From: Mesorhabditis belari
Taxonomy: Eukaryota > Nematoda > Chromadorea > Rhabditida > Rhabditidae
Length of the DNA stretch: 64,000 bases
Reading direction: 5' to 3'
Assembly (NCBI GenBank): GCA_958450365.1
Contig: CAUEEP010000727.1
Coordinates: 2,175,501 to 2,239,500 of the forward strand
The translations under genes were made by a program, and so were the position numbers. The notes beneath the pieces are model-generated. The model did no database searches, was not told where the DNA came from, and worked only from the letters and a program-made list of their open reading frames with translations. Of the stretch, positions 53,703-64,000 are shown one piece after another (the stretch's first letter is position 1; the number at the start of each line of letters is the position of its first letter).

Positions 53703-56407
53703 ATCAAAACCAAATTCGACTATTCTAAGTTTAGGCTACGAGTTACAATTAGATCAAAAAGTAGTGGTTACCTTTTTGAAAATTTGAACAATATGCAAGC
53801 AAGCTTTAGATTTAGAGGTTTATTGGATTTTGTAGATACACAACTGTACAATAACTGTACAATAACTTTATAAGGATAAACGTTAGGTACACGATTCAAA
53901 GAAAGATGAGAAAAGCAGTTCATTTAGTTCAAATGAGTTACGTTCAAACTCACCAATATTCCCCTTTGACTTCTCCAAAGTTCATCACTCAAAAAGGGAC
54001 CTCGAATTTCACGTACTACTACATGATTTTCCCTCTTTTGTCTTACCATTGTTGGAAATAGGAAGTGGAAAAATTTGAAATGCAATAGTTTGTGGGTAAA
54101 TGAGGAGTGGAAATGGAAAGGGAAAAGAAACAACCACACTTCCTATTTCGATGCTAGACCTGAATGGACTTGATCTGGGTAGACTTCAGAGACTTGAGAG
54201 CAAATTTCACCCAACTTAAAATCTCATTCTTTTTGAGCTCATTTCTGGATGTCAAATGGAAAACTCCCCCAATATTCCCCTTGATCTAGACACAAATTTT
54301 ATTCAAACAAAATATCGAAACACGATTTTTATTCAATTCCCTCTTGTCCATCATTTCTTTTTTTTTTCTTCATCACATCAGAAAAACTCTCATTCGATTT
54401 GCATGCGCAATGTTTGCTATTTCGGGAAAGAATGAGGGAAATGGGGGGAATGTTTCGGAATCGAGAAAAAGGTTGTCGCCTTCTCAACAAATGAATAATC
54501 GGGAAAGGGAGGATACTCCTCACAACCGAATACCATCCATTTCGATATAATTCGATATAATTTTTCGAATACCATCTATTTCGATCCAACCGAATACCAT
54601 CCATTTCGATATAATTTTACCAAGTTCTCCTTTATCCTCATAGAATAGTTATGAACTTAAAGTTTTTTCATTAGAATTTTGTTGGTTTTTGTCCGTTAAA
54701 GGGAACTTTTGAATGAATAGTTCATGAAAGTCATGAAGTCAATGAAATTGAACGGTTTGAGGGGCTATAACTTTGCCTAAAGTTAATATTAATGTTAATT
54801 TTTGATATGCTTTTAAAGATGACACTTCGCTCTTTCGGATTCTATAAAAATAGAATTTGATTAGAACATATAATCATGAGAATTGAGAAACAAGACGCTT
54901 ACTTCGGAGCTTGGTTTAACTACTGTTTAAGTACTGCAATAGTTAGTTCTACTGTTTAAGTACTACAATAGTTTAACAAAATGCGGGATTTGTAGCAAAA
55001 AATGAGCCAAAATTGAGGCAAAAACTGTTTCCAAGAGTTTTGTGGATAGTGAGCGAAAACTTATTAGCCAATTAAAGGCTTTAACTTTTTGACCTTACTA
55101 GTAGCTAGTATCTTAGTTTCAAGGTTTAGTCTAATAAAAGCTATTGCAATTCATTCTGACTTTCTTCACTTATTCTCAAGAAAACGTGGTGCGCATAGCT
55201 GTCAAAGTGGTATCCATGTACACAGATCGATCTCCTAGATAAAACTCGAGTTCTCTTTCAAAGCTTTCTAGAGTTGTATTCGTTTTTTAACAATTCAATA
55301 TTGTTAAATCTTTTTATTCTATGACTTATTAATGTTTGCAGACGACGAAATCATTTTCTTATTTCTGTTTTTCTTTGAATGACTCAGCAAATGCGGTCAA
55401 AAGTGACACCTCTCCTCCTCTTTCCCCATCTGCCCCTCCCCATTACAAATTCAACACATTTTTCTCGTGTGAGCAATTTAATTCAAAGAAGAAAACAAAG
55501 AAATTGATTGTTAAATTGTTATCTTGGAAATAGACCTGGTTGAGTTCTTTTTTTTGTGACAATTGTACTATTTGTTTAATGATGTTTAATCATTAAACAA
55601 ATATCATTTGTTTGATCGTTTAATCATTTGTTTATTTGTTATTTGTCATCATATTTGTTTAATCTGCTTTCTCAGAGTTTTTTCAAAGCCAATCTTTCCA
55701 GACAAAGCTAACAGCCAGGTTAGCTCTTTGTCTTTGGCTTTACAGCCAGACTTGACCCTCTCTGACCTGACTTGGATAACAAGCTTGCCGAAAGACTGAA
55801 CCCGGCTTCTGCTTTGATACTCTAGAGTCTAATCTGAACCTGTCTGGTCTAGCTTTACATAATCTTAATTCGCAAAAAGTAGAAGCCCGGCTTGGATCTG
55901 GCTCTCTGACGGAGCTTTGGCCTTGTCTAAGCTGATTGACAGACTCTAGAGCCCAATTGAATCTTTCAATTATAGATTTACTGAATAGATTTTATCTGTT
56001 AGTTTATTTGTTTGAATAAAGGCCTTGAAATGATTCATTTCAAGAAGAAAAGATGTGTCAAAAACACGCCCCTGCTTCTGTATTCACCGAATTCTACCAT
56101 CGCATTTCATTTCATTTCATTTCTTTTCTTTTCCTTTCTTTTCTTTTCATTTCCCTTCACAAACATGGTTGCTTTTCCGACTTTTGTTCTTTCTTATTTG
56201 AACACATTTCTTTGCTTTTTGTTTCTTTTTTCATTGTATGGATTGTATGGAAAAGAAAAACCTGTAAGCATTGCTGAATTCAACTTTTTTGCCTATTAGA
56301 TTTGCAACTTTTTGCCTTACAAAATTCGTACTTTTGTTTTTCAAAAAAACAATTTTTGATTCTTCTCGGAAATTTGAGTCTTTTCAATTGTGAAAAGCTA
56401 TCATATA
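53703..56407. other. Gene-poor stretch
   Basis: Short direct repeats at 54529-54616 (CGAATACCATCCATTTCGAT) and 54915-54972 (ACTGTTTAAGTACTRCAATA). A - strand frame at 53950-54060 (VVVREIRGPFLSDELWRS) ends at a GTGAGT donor but lacks a good acceptor. Confidence 0.35.
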
Positions 56408-56732
56408 TTGGGTTGATGGAAAAGTCTGAGCTGCACAAAAAAAAAAAGAAAACCGAGGACGCGAAGCGGGGGGTATGCTGAGGGTCGCTGGGACTTCCAC
56501 CGGGACTTTTTTCGGAAAGAAACGTGTAACGAAACGTGAAAACAGCCATTTTTTGGCTCTGCCGCCATTTATTAAAATAGCTGTAAAAACTTTTAGAAAA
56601 GAGATATCTCAAAACGGTTTTACCAATCGATCCGTCTTGAATTCAGCTTTAGGATGAGCTATAAAACGTCAAAATTGGACAAATTTAAGGTACTCTCCCA
56701 AAAAATCGGAAAGGACTTTTCCATCAACCCAA
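56408..56732. mobile_element. 325-bp MITE, ttgggttgatggaaaagtc family
   Basis: TA-flanked. Termini TTGGGTTGATGGAAAAGTC and inverse (GACTTTTCCATCAACCCAA). The interior has a short GC-rich patch (GAGGACGCGAAGCGGGGGGT). Confidence 0.88.
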
Positions 56733-56789
56733 TACAAAACCCAAAGCCAAATCGATTCTCTTGGGACTTTTCTTGAAATAAATAGTTAA

Positions 56790-57003
56790 AATAAACTCCA
56801 GTTTTAGGATAAACTCCAGTTTTCTTTTGCAAAATGTGCACAAGTATGAGTGCATTGTAAAAGGTGGCAAAGAGTTGTATTGCCCAAATTATATAGCCGT
56901 AAAAGTGTTGAGAAAATTTGGTCAGTCTTTCCACTTCAGCCACCGTCAATTTTCTCCGTTTACAGCTGAGTTTCAGTAGACTGATACCTGTCCAATACCT
57001 CAT
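56790..57003 (-). CDS. Hydrophobic ORF, possible receptor-like exon
   Basis: From ATG 57003 the frame reads MRYWTGISLLKLSCKRRKLT and VAEVERLTKFSQ, then a membrane-like GYIIWAIQLFATFYNALILV followed by HILQKKTG. This could be the first membrane span of a nematode 7TM chemoreceptor or a chance frame. The MITE at 56408-56732 cuts in soon after. Confidence 0.25.
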
Positions 57004-57087
57004 TTTAAATGAAAATAATCTATGCTAAATATTCTTTTATCAATGTAATTTCAGAAAGAAAGCATAATACTAAGTCTTTTTTATGTA

Positions 57088-57607
57088 TTGGGTTGGGGAC
57101 TATGACTCGGCGCCAAACTTTAAAGGGACTTTTTGCACACATAAAGCCTTCTTTAAATATACGTTTGGTTTCATCAAAAGGATCCACTATTTCTCTACAA
57201 AATGACTTTTGAGAGATTCCACAAAGCTTTTCTTTCGTGGAGTTTATGGACTCCCAAACACAGCTAGTCAAAATGGCAAAGAGCCCGACTCATCATTTGA
57301 ACAGTTTCTTTCACATAAACCTTCTTTGGTGTTTATATAAAAAAGATAGAGCACATTCAATTACTTAAGTTGCCAAATTTGCAGGAAGATCCCACCAATT
57401 GTTTTTTCTAGATGACAGTTTGTAGTTTTTGTGAAAAAATGGCTTTTTCTTGAGCGGAGGCGCTGTTTGAATTTTCTTTTAAATGTCATTTTGTAGAGAA
57501 TTAGTTAACCATTCTACTGATATCAAACGGATATTATTTGACGAAGTCTGCTAGAAGTTTTAGACATTTTTTTGATTTTTGGCGCCGAGTCATAGTCCCC
57601 AACCCAA
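57088..57607. mobile_element. 520-bp MITE, ttggggactatgactcggcg family
   Basis: TA-flanked. Termini TTGGGTTGGGGACTATGACT(CGGCGCCAAA) and inverse. Confidence 0.9.
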
Positions 57608-57989
57608 TAAAAATGTGTTAATTTGAAAGGCAAATCAATGCCAGATCTATCAGGGCTAGTTGAAAGTTCATGTTCATGATCTACCCGTTCATGAAAGCAA
57701 ACTCCGCTTATTTTTTTGGCATAAGAATTTAGGTTTAAGCAGTTTTCTGCCCAGGTCGGTACTTTGTGATAAAAGGCCTAAAATTCCTAAAATTTGTTAA
57801 ACCTTTAATTGTCCCAATATCTACACAAAAATGATGTTATATATATAGCTGGATAGCTAAAATATATAGCTGGATACTTTATTCAGGACCTGAAATAAAG
57901 TGCGCTAGATTTAAGATTAATACACATCAATTCATACAAATAACACGAAAAAGGGCCGATAAAAAAAGCAACACGATATAATATATGTA

Positions 57990-58192
57990 ATATATGGGTA
58001 GCACAGATAACTCCAGCACAGATATGGGTAGCACAGATAACTCTATCACAGATAACTCTAGAACAGATAACTCTAGCACAGATAACTCTAGCATAGATAA
58101 CTCTAGAACAGATAACTCTAGCATAGATAACTCTAGCACAGATAACTCTAGAACAGATAACTCTAGCACAGATAACTCTAGCATAGATAACG
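57990..58192. repeat. 15-bp minisatellite
   Basis: About 13 copies of AGATAACTCTAGCAC with one- or two-base variants. NSSTD-type peptide repeats are incidental. Confidence 0.9.
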
Positions 58193-59809
58193 TCAAGAAT
58201 CCACTAGAGCTTCAAGATCTAGATCATCTATAGATAATTTAAAGGTTTCGTTATGTCAAACCAAAGCTACCAACAGAGGGTTTTTTTGGACGATTACCCT
58301 GTCAAAAGGAGGGAGATCCAGCAGCAAAAAAAAGCGATCCATGGGGTCAGAAGAAAAAGAGAGAAAAAAGGAGGACAGGTGAAGGGAAAGAGGGTAATGT
58401 GATCTCCTTTATCCTCCCTTTTCTTTGATCAAACACCGTCTTCATTTTCTTCACTCACCCATTTACCCAGTTTATCTGTTTCTGATTTCCTGATTTCCCT
58501 ATCAAACCTGCCGGAAACTTGTGCCATTTTTGCAACAACTAGTTAACTCTCATTGTCTTTCCTGAAGAGGTACGGTTTCACAGAATCGACAACCCAAACA
58601 ACAGCAGAATTGACAACCCGAGCTATCGCTTTTGAAAGCTTTTGAAAAGCATAGAAGCTTTTCTTGTCTTGCAATCAGTTTATTATAGTTTATAGTTTTT
58701 TATAGTTTATAGTTTATTATAGTTTATAGTTTATTATAGTTTACTATAGTCTAAAGAAATCCCTCTCGATCCCTATCGATCTTCCCACTTTTTGTTGATT
58801 TTTAGCCGTTCCTCTCCTCTTTTCTTTCATTTTCTTTCGAAATCCGCACAAATCGGCTGTAAACTAATGATGTTTTGGTGAAAAGAAAAGAAAGGGTAAA
58901 AGCCTTTTGATTTCGAGATGATACACAGCACATTCATCAATCCATATCATCCCCTCAAATGATTGTTTTTCTTAAAGAAATGACCTTTTCTAGAGAAATC
59001 ACACAATTCTCTGCAATGTAATAGAATTCGATACTCATTGTCAGCAAATTCTTGCAATTGTTAATCATTTGGTACTTGTTTTTCCACACTATTGAATCCC
59101 GAAAATTTGGCTCAGCTTTAGATTGGATAAAAGATGTTTCAAATACAGATTTTTTGGGTCAGCTTAGACCCAGGTCAAGCTCAGGTATCCAGGACAAAAT
59201 CCAGGACAAAAGCCAATCCCAAACTAAATTCATGACTTTCAATTGATCTTCAATTTCAAGCTTACCGTTTCATTTGATCTAAAAACCTTGGCTTTGGCTT
59301 ATCCTGGAAATTTACCCTTTTTTTGCCATCAGCCTATTTTGCACCTCTTCTAAATGTATGTTCTATATTTTACTAAATTGTAGAACAATATTCGAATCTA
59401 GTCTACCCCTTGAACTATTGGCTTTCAATGGTTTATTATTTATCTTTTATCTCGGTTAACTTATCTTATTTTTTACTAAACTCTACCGCAACCCTGACCA
59501 ATACTGCTAATATGAATATGAACGCTCGTGACTCACCTCAAGAACTCTTAGGTCAATCTGAACACTCAGCATTTCTCCCCCTTATCTTTCCAATAGATCT
59601 TTTAATTTTCCTTTATCCTTTGTTCCGAAGCATACTCGATTACTCTCTTCTTTCTTCACATACTTCACAAATTCGATCAAGAAGAAGGGAAAAGAGCAAA
59701 AGTTGTGACAAGATGACGGAACAAGATGCTGAGCGAACATCGATGGGAGGGGGGTGATTAATAATTGGCGGGTGGGTGGACTCTGGGGATTTTCCGGTGG
59801 GGCTTGTAC
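58193..59809. other. No firm gene; possible 13-nt microexon at 59265-59277
   Basis: A 13-nt segment with acceptor GTTTTTAG and donor ACG/GTAAGC on the - strand would follow the exon at 59810 in phase (GSNET). Otherwise AT-rich simple sequence, including TATAGTTTAT repeats at 58682-58752. Confidence 0.3.
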
Positions 59810-59932
59810 CCATTTGGTGGCTTTCTTCTTTGCCCCTTGGTTCTCATGATTTTGTTTGCCCATGACCGGATCGACTGGTCATTTGGAGTCTCGGCTCCTT
59901 TCGGAGTCAGGTCTTCCTCAAAGAAATAACTA
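59810..59932 (-). CDS. Orphan exon of a basic, probably nuclear protein
   Basis: 123 nt with acceptor CAATATTTAG and donor GG/GTACAAG. It starts and ends in phase 2. It encodes SYFFEEDLTPKGAETPNDQS and IRSWANKIMRTKGQRRKPPN. The basic end suggests nucleic-acid binding or nuclear targeting. Adjacent exons are not found; the gene may extend left through the 47-59 kb region with long introns. Confidence 0.45.
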
Positions 59933-60817
59933 CTAAATATTGTGATCAGAATTTTTGTCAGCGCTCCTTTACCTTTTCCGCGAGGGAAACACCTTATACC
60001 AGGAAGGTTTGCCAGATGGCGAGCGATTGTGCATAAAGAACATCTCCTTTAATAAAGAACACCGCCTTTCTTTTGCTTTGTAAATGATATAAAAAGAAGA
60101 TATTTAGCTATGAATTTTGCACCCTGGGGCTTTCATGGTCGGGCAATCGATTGGAGCTATTCATTTTATTGAGTCTATCAATATGGGTTTCGGATTTAGG
60201 ACCAAACTGAGGTCCCGGAAAGTCTGGCTATGAACATCCTCTCTCGACTGGTCATTTGGAGCATTTCCCCTTTCATTCGCCCCATGGGAAGATTGAGTAC
60301 CCCAAAATCCTCCCTTTCCCCATCTCTTTGTGATCTAATTGCTCTCTTTCTCGATCTTTTCCATTCATTCACACGTCTATTCATTGGCCATCTCTTTTCC
60401 GCTCAATGGCTTTTTACGAGAGAGTCAATGGCACATTGACCACACCGATTTGTACAAACTTGTCGATTTTTTCTTGCTACTGTTTAATTTTTTGACTTGT
60501 ACATACTTTGTACTATTAAAAACGCATCCCTTCTGGTGCATTCTTGCAAAATCAATGATTTACCTAAGAAAAATAAAGAATTGCGTAAAATTGCGTGCAC
60601 TAGAAGGGATGCGTTTACATTCTTGAGTGCAAAGTCCTCAACGACAAGTCTATATTGGAAATTTCAGCTCTAGGCCATGTCGTAGACAATGCAAAGCTTC
60701 GTATGGATGCTACTCCTTTTGCCATTGGTTAGTGGAAAGTAAAATGATATTAACGATTAGAATTAATAGTACTGCGCACATTGATTAGTAAGTCATATGC
60801 AAATTAGTTTCTTTCAG

Positions 60818-63800
60818 ACAGTCCTCTCCACGGTGACCGATGCGCAGACGAACGACCCAAATGAACAGAGTACGGTTTTGGAATTTTATTCCAAGATTTC
60901 CATTTAACATTTTCTAGATTTATCATGGGAATGCGGGACATTCCAAGATTTCCATTTAACATTTTCTAGATCTTTCATAGGAATGCGGGGACAAAGATTT
61001 CAAGATTTCCATTTAATTTCCATTAATAGTACTGCGTACATTGATTTTCCATTACCATTCGGGGACAAAGATCGCAAGATTTCCATTTTCTAGATTTATC
61101 ATGGGAATGCGGGGACAAAGAGATCGTTGCAACCCTGGCCACCCCGTTTCCCTTCGATGGAACGCTGATGACGGCTGGTGGATCGAGAAATCAATGCGCT
61201 GTACATGGTGAGCAATGTTTAAAGCATACAATTGTACAGTACTTTGCATAGAAAAAGCTAACAAATCCCAATTCTAGGCAAAGGCAACACAACCACTCAC
61301 CTCTCAATCTCTCTTGTCGATCTCGACTTGTGCAATGTCACCTATGACCAGGTGAGCTTGACTGAAAGTTACTTTCTTTGCAAAGCTAAAAGAAGTATAA
61401 CTTATTAGCCTAAAATTTGGCTTTAATTTACCAACCAAAATCCCTAATAATATTCCCAATCAATTCTCCAGGTTCTCGACAAATATTCGGTTCGCGTTTG
61501 GGCGAGATCCCACTCGAAGCTTCTCCTCGACTCGGATCGCTTCTATGACATTGATTGTCAAGGAGCAAAACAGGTCACCAGGTATATATATAATTGATAA
61601 TACTAGATACTAGATAATATCTACAAGATGTAAAACACAATATTCAGCCGTCGCACCCCGGAGAACCCGTTTCGGATCAGTTTTGAATCGGCTGGCAGTC
61701 CGGAGAGTGTGAAAGTGAGTTCAATCAAAGTACTAGTGCACTTAGTAGTTTGATGTACTAGTGCCACCGTGCACTAGTGCACTTCTATATTCTAAACGAT
61801 TACGGTAAACTTTCTCTTGAAGGATTTGATCTTCGGTCGTCCGTACACGTTGAGTGTCCATCAAATGCCTGGCAAATCTCAGCCATTCCTCGTCACGAAG
61901 TGCACCGCAAGAGGGGACACGAATTTGAGCGCTACAGTTAGTTTAGAAAAATTTAGAAAATATCAAATATATCAAATTTTCTAAAGACTCTTTTGATATT
62001 TGAGGCAAATTTTAAGGAAACAATGAGCTGAAGACAAAACTTTGCGATTGATTCGATCTAAAGTTGACTTTGACTCAAGCTTCTTCCGGAAAAGTTGCGC
62101 TATTAGAGATTTTAGAATACAAATCTAAAATCAATATAATAATATGTCAAGGGTTTAAATATGTAACTTTGAAATTGAATCTAACATCGAAATCCTTGAG
62201 GTGATCGATTCTCGTGGCTGTCCAAGCGGGTCGCCCCTTCTTGCTCCATTCACTCGATCCTCGGACAATGCGGTAAGACTTTTAACTTTAAAAATCAAAT
62301 TTCTTCACTTATTAAAGAAAGAAAAGTGGTAATCCAAGAACCCAAGAAGGAAAGTCTTTCTTTTAAGTACACTTACACAGTACACAGCACAGTACAGTAC
62401 ACAGCACAGTACAGTACACAGTACACAGTACAAGTTTTTGTTCAGATCTCAACTTCAGTCATCCCGTCAATGTTTCGCTTCCCGTCCACGACGACGCTCA
62501 CTGTCGAATGCGCCATTCAGATTTGTGGCCAGGATGAGAGTTGCAGGGTGGGCTTTGAAGGATTTCAAACAAAATATATAAATGTTTTTAATACGATTTC
62601 AAACAGAATATCAGAACAGAATATAAAAATATCAGCCAGCTATTAGGTTGATGCAAAAGTCTTTTTCATTTTTTTCGTACTTCCGTTAAAAAGTAACAAA
62701 TGCACCAATTGAACAACGGTTTATTGCATTCGAAAGGCCAATTATTTTTCTGCAAAATGACATTAAAACGAGTTTAAAATGTCTTATGTTTAGATTTTTT
62801 TGAGAGCCTGAAGTCGGGTAGTCAAAAAAGGCGACGGCTCGATGATGCATTTTAGACGCTTTAGCTAAGGAAACCAATCTTGATGTTAATAAATAAAAGA
62901 TAGAGCACAAAAAGTTAGATATTTTTTCAGATTTTCAGAGAAATTGATTCAGCCAATTTCTTTATAGAGGTTTTTATAGATTTTTATGAAAAACCCGTTT
63001 TCACTCTCGAATTTGCTTGAAAGTGAACCCAAATTGACTTAAAAAGATGGGAAATTCAACAATAAACACTTTTCATTTAGAGCAAACCATAGGTTAATTG
63101 ATGACTTTGTTATTTTTCAAAAGAGGTACGAAAAAAATGAAAAAGACTTTTGCATCAACCTAATAGAAATAGCTGCAAAATGCTAGAAGTTCCTTTAAAA
63201 GAAAACAAAAACAAAAAGCTAGATCAGGGACTGAACCCTGACCTTGTGAGTGGAAGTCATGCGCGTAAGTAATGCGTTATCCATGCAATTATGCAAGTAA
63301 TGCGTTATCCACTAGGCCACCAGCATACCTTTCACCCAGAGTTCGTCCCTTTCCCCTTAAACCAAAATCATTTTCAGCCACCTTGCTCGGTGAAAGTGAA
63401 CGTGCAAGACCGAGTCCGCTCACTTCTGAACACGGCTGAGGTTGAAGAGGTGAAAAAAGTTACGCTGACACATTTAAATATTCGAAATTTAAAACAATTC
63501 CTTTGTAAAAGCATCCAGAAAATTCTAGGATTCGATCGAAGAGGTGCTTTTTGTGTCAATAACGGTCACTGTTCGAGACGATTCGATTTCTGAGGCTCCG
63601 CTGGCAAGTGGTAAGTTGAAAGGAAATCGAACAGGATAAAAATTGAGCCTGGAATCGAATAGAATTATGGGTATCTTGGCGTAGTCGCTACTTCTCTGCA
63701 CTGTTTTGTGCTATTAATATAATGTGCGCTTTGGTGTCAGGCGATAGCTTTTGACTCTACTATTTTTAAAAAGAAAGACTACGCAATGATACAGATTTAA

Positions 63801-64000
63801 CGGTAAATCTTTAGCCGAACGATCCGAGAAAGACTTAGAGTTGATCGTGCCGATTAAAGAAAACGTGCCGTGCTTGTGGAAAGACGAGGATCTTTTCGTT
63901 TACGCGTGCGTGATCTTGGGAGCTGGTTGGTTATAGAAAATTTGATATAAAATAGATCTTAAATCAAAATTCTTTAGGATTTGTATTGGGCACATTATTT
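60818..64000 (+). CDS. ZP-domain (cuticlin-type) membrane protein, 3' truncated by window
   Basis: Exons 60818-60869, 61094-61207, 61278-61351, 61472-61581, 61648-61714, 61823-61936, 62201-62272, 62446-62547, 63378-63449, 63529-63610, 63815-63925, 63978-64000+. ZP proteins polymerise in apical matrices such as cuticle. A ZP-N part starts WECGDKEIVATLATPFPFDG, with NQCAV and DLDLCNVTYD. ZP-C residues include VIDSRGCPSG, MFRFPSTTTLTVECAIQICG and QDESCRPPCSVKV. CLWKDEDLFVYACVILGAGF begins a C-terminal membrane helix. An exon between 61936 and 62201 (usual conserved Cys) may be missing. The 5' end is not found; a Cys-rich exon at about 60668-60722 is possible. The intron before 63378 holds a MITE and a tRNA-like sequence. 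Confidence 0.85.
60915..61118. repeat. Local micro-duplications of a splice acceptor plus exon start
   Basis: TTCTAGATTTATCATGGGAA and GCGGGGACAAAG, which form the acceptor and first codons of the ZP exon at 61094, recur in partial form near 60915, 60967 and 61062. Each is separated by AAGATTTCCATTTAACATTT. Confidence 0.75.
62372..62432. repeat. ACAGTAC simple repeat
   Basis: Alternating CACAGTACAC and AGTACAGTAC units directly upstream of the ZP exon at 62446. Confidence 0.8.
62643..63163. mobile_element. 521-bp mariner-type MITE, copy 3
   Basis: TA-flanked, same termini and length as 28553-29073 and almost identical to it in inverted orientation. It lies in a ZP-gene intron. Confidence 0.92.
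63219..63325 (-). tRNA. tRNA-like sequence with internal duplication
   Basis: On the - strand, A box TGGCCTAGTGG and B box GGGTTCAGTCCCT are followed by T-rich DNA as for pol III. GGATAACGCATTACTT occurs twice inside, making it too long for a tRNA. A tRNA pseudogene or SINE head in a ZP-gene intron. Confidence 0.4.

Noticed and set aside
58021..58233. NSSTDNSRTD repeat protein
   Set aside because: Same reason: a 15-bp minisatellite with no gene signals.

Overview
The window is eukaryotic and almost certainly from a nematode. It is AT-rich, and most introns are only about 40-60 nt. They end in TTTTCAG or TTTTAG, small exons are joined in consistent phases, and the repeats (mariner, Tc1-like, MITE swarms) are those typical of rhabditid-type genomes. 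I cannot name the species. Gene models were built by hand from splice sites and frame continuity, so exon edges are predictions.

Layout. 0-8 kb: the 3' end of an unknown + strand gene; an LRAT-type acyltransferase-fold gene on -; and a tail-anchored coiled-coil gene on - whose large intron holds a MITE with a tRNA-like core and a piggyBac relic. 8-16 kb: a tandem-repeat block, a MITE, a ~3 kb inverted duplication with a GC-rich reverse-transcriptase fragment at its centre, a small secreted-protein gene, and a decayed Tc1/Tc3-like transposon. 17-21.6 kb: a complete ten-exon DGAT2-family gene on -. 22-27.3 kb: repeat-rich DNA with three copies of a unit carrying a ~45-residue membrane micro-ORF, and a C19orf12-like gene on -. 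27.5-37.2 kb: a transposon graveyard with an intact mariner nested in another element, hAT-like MITEs with 8-bp target duplications, a 75-residue hypothetical gene, a cysteine-rich secreted peptide gene and fragments of a Lys-rich gene. 37.4-38.9 kb: a complete MRG-family (MRG15/mrg-1) chromatin gene on +. 39.2-46.4 kb: an 18-exon LEA-like gene on + in which every intron is phase 0. 47-60.6 kb: gene-poor DNA with minisatellites, MITEs and two orphan - strand exons. 60.8-64 kb: a ZP-domain (cuticlin-type) membrane protein gene on + that runs off the window.

The genes do not form an operon or pathway. DGAT2 and the LRAT-like gene both have lipid-acyl chemistry in their families, but they are separate units. 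The strongest signals are genomic: nested transposition with built-in empty-site controls, near-identical MITE copies indicating recent movement, an exon = 11-mer architecture in the LEA-like gene, and repeat-borne micro-ORFs and signal-peptide exons.
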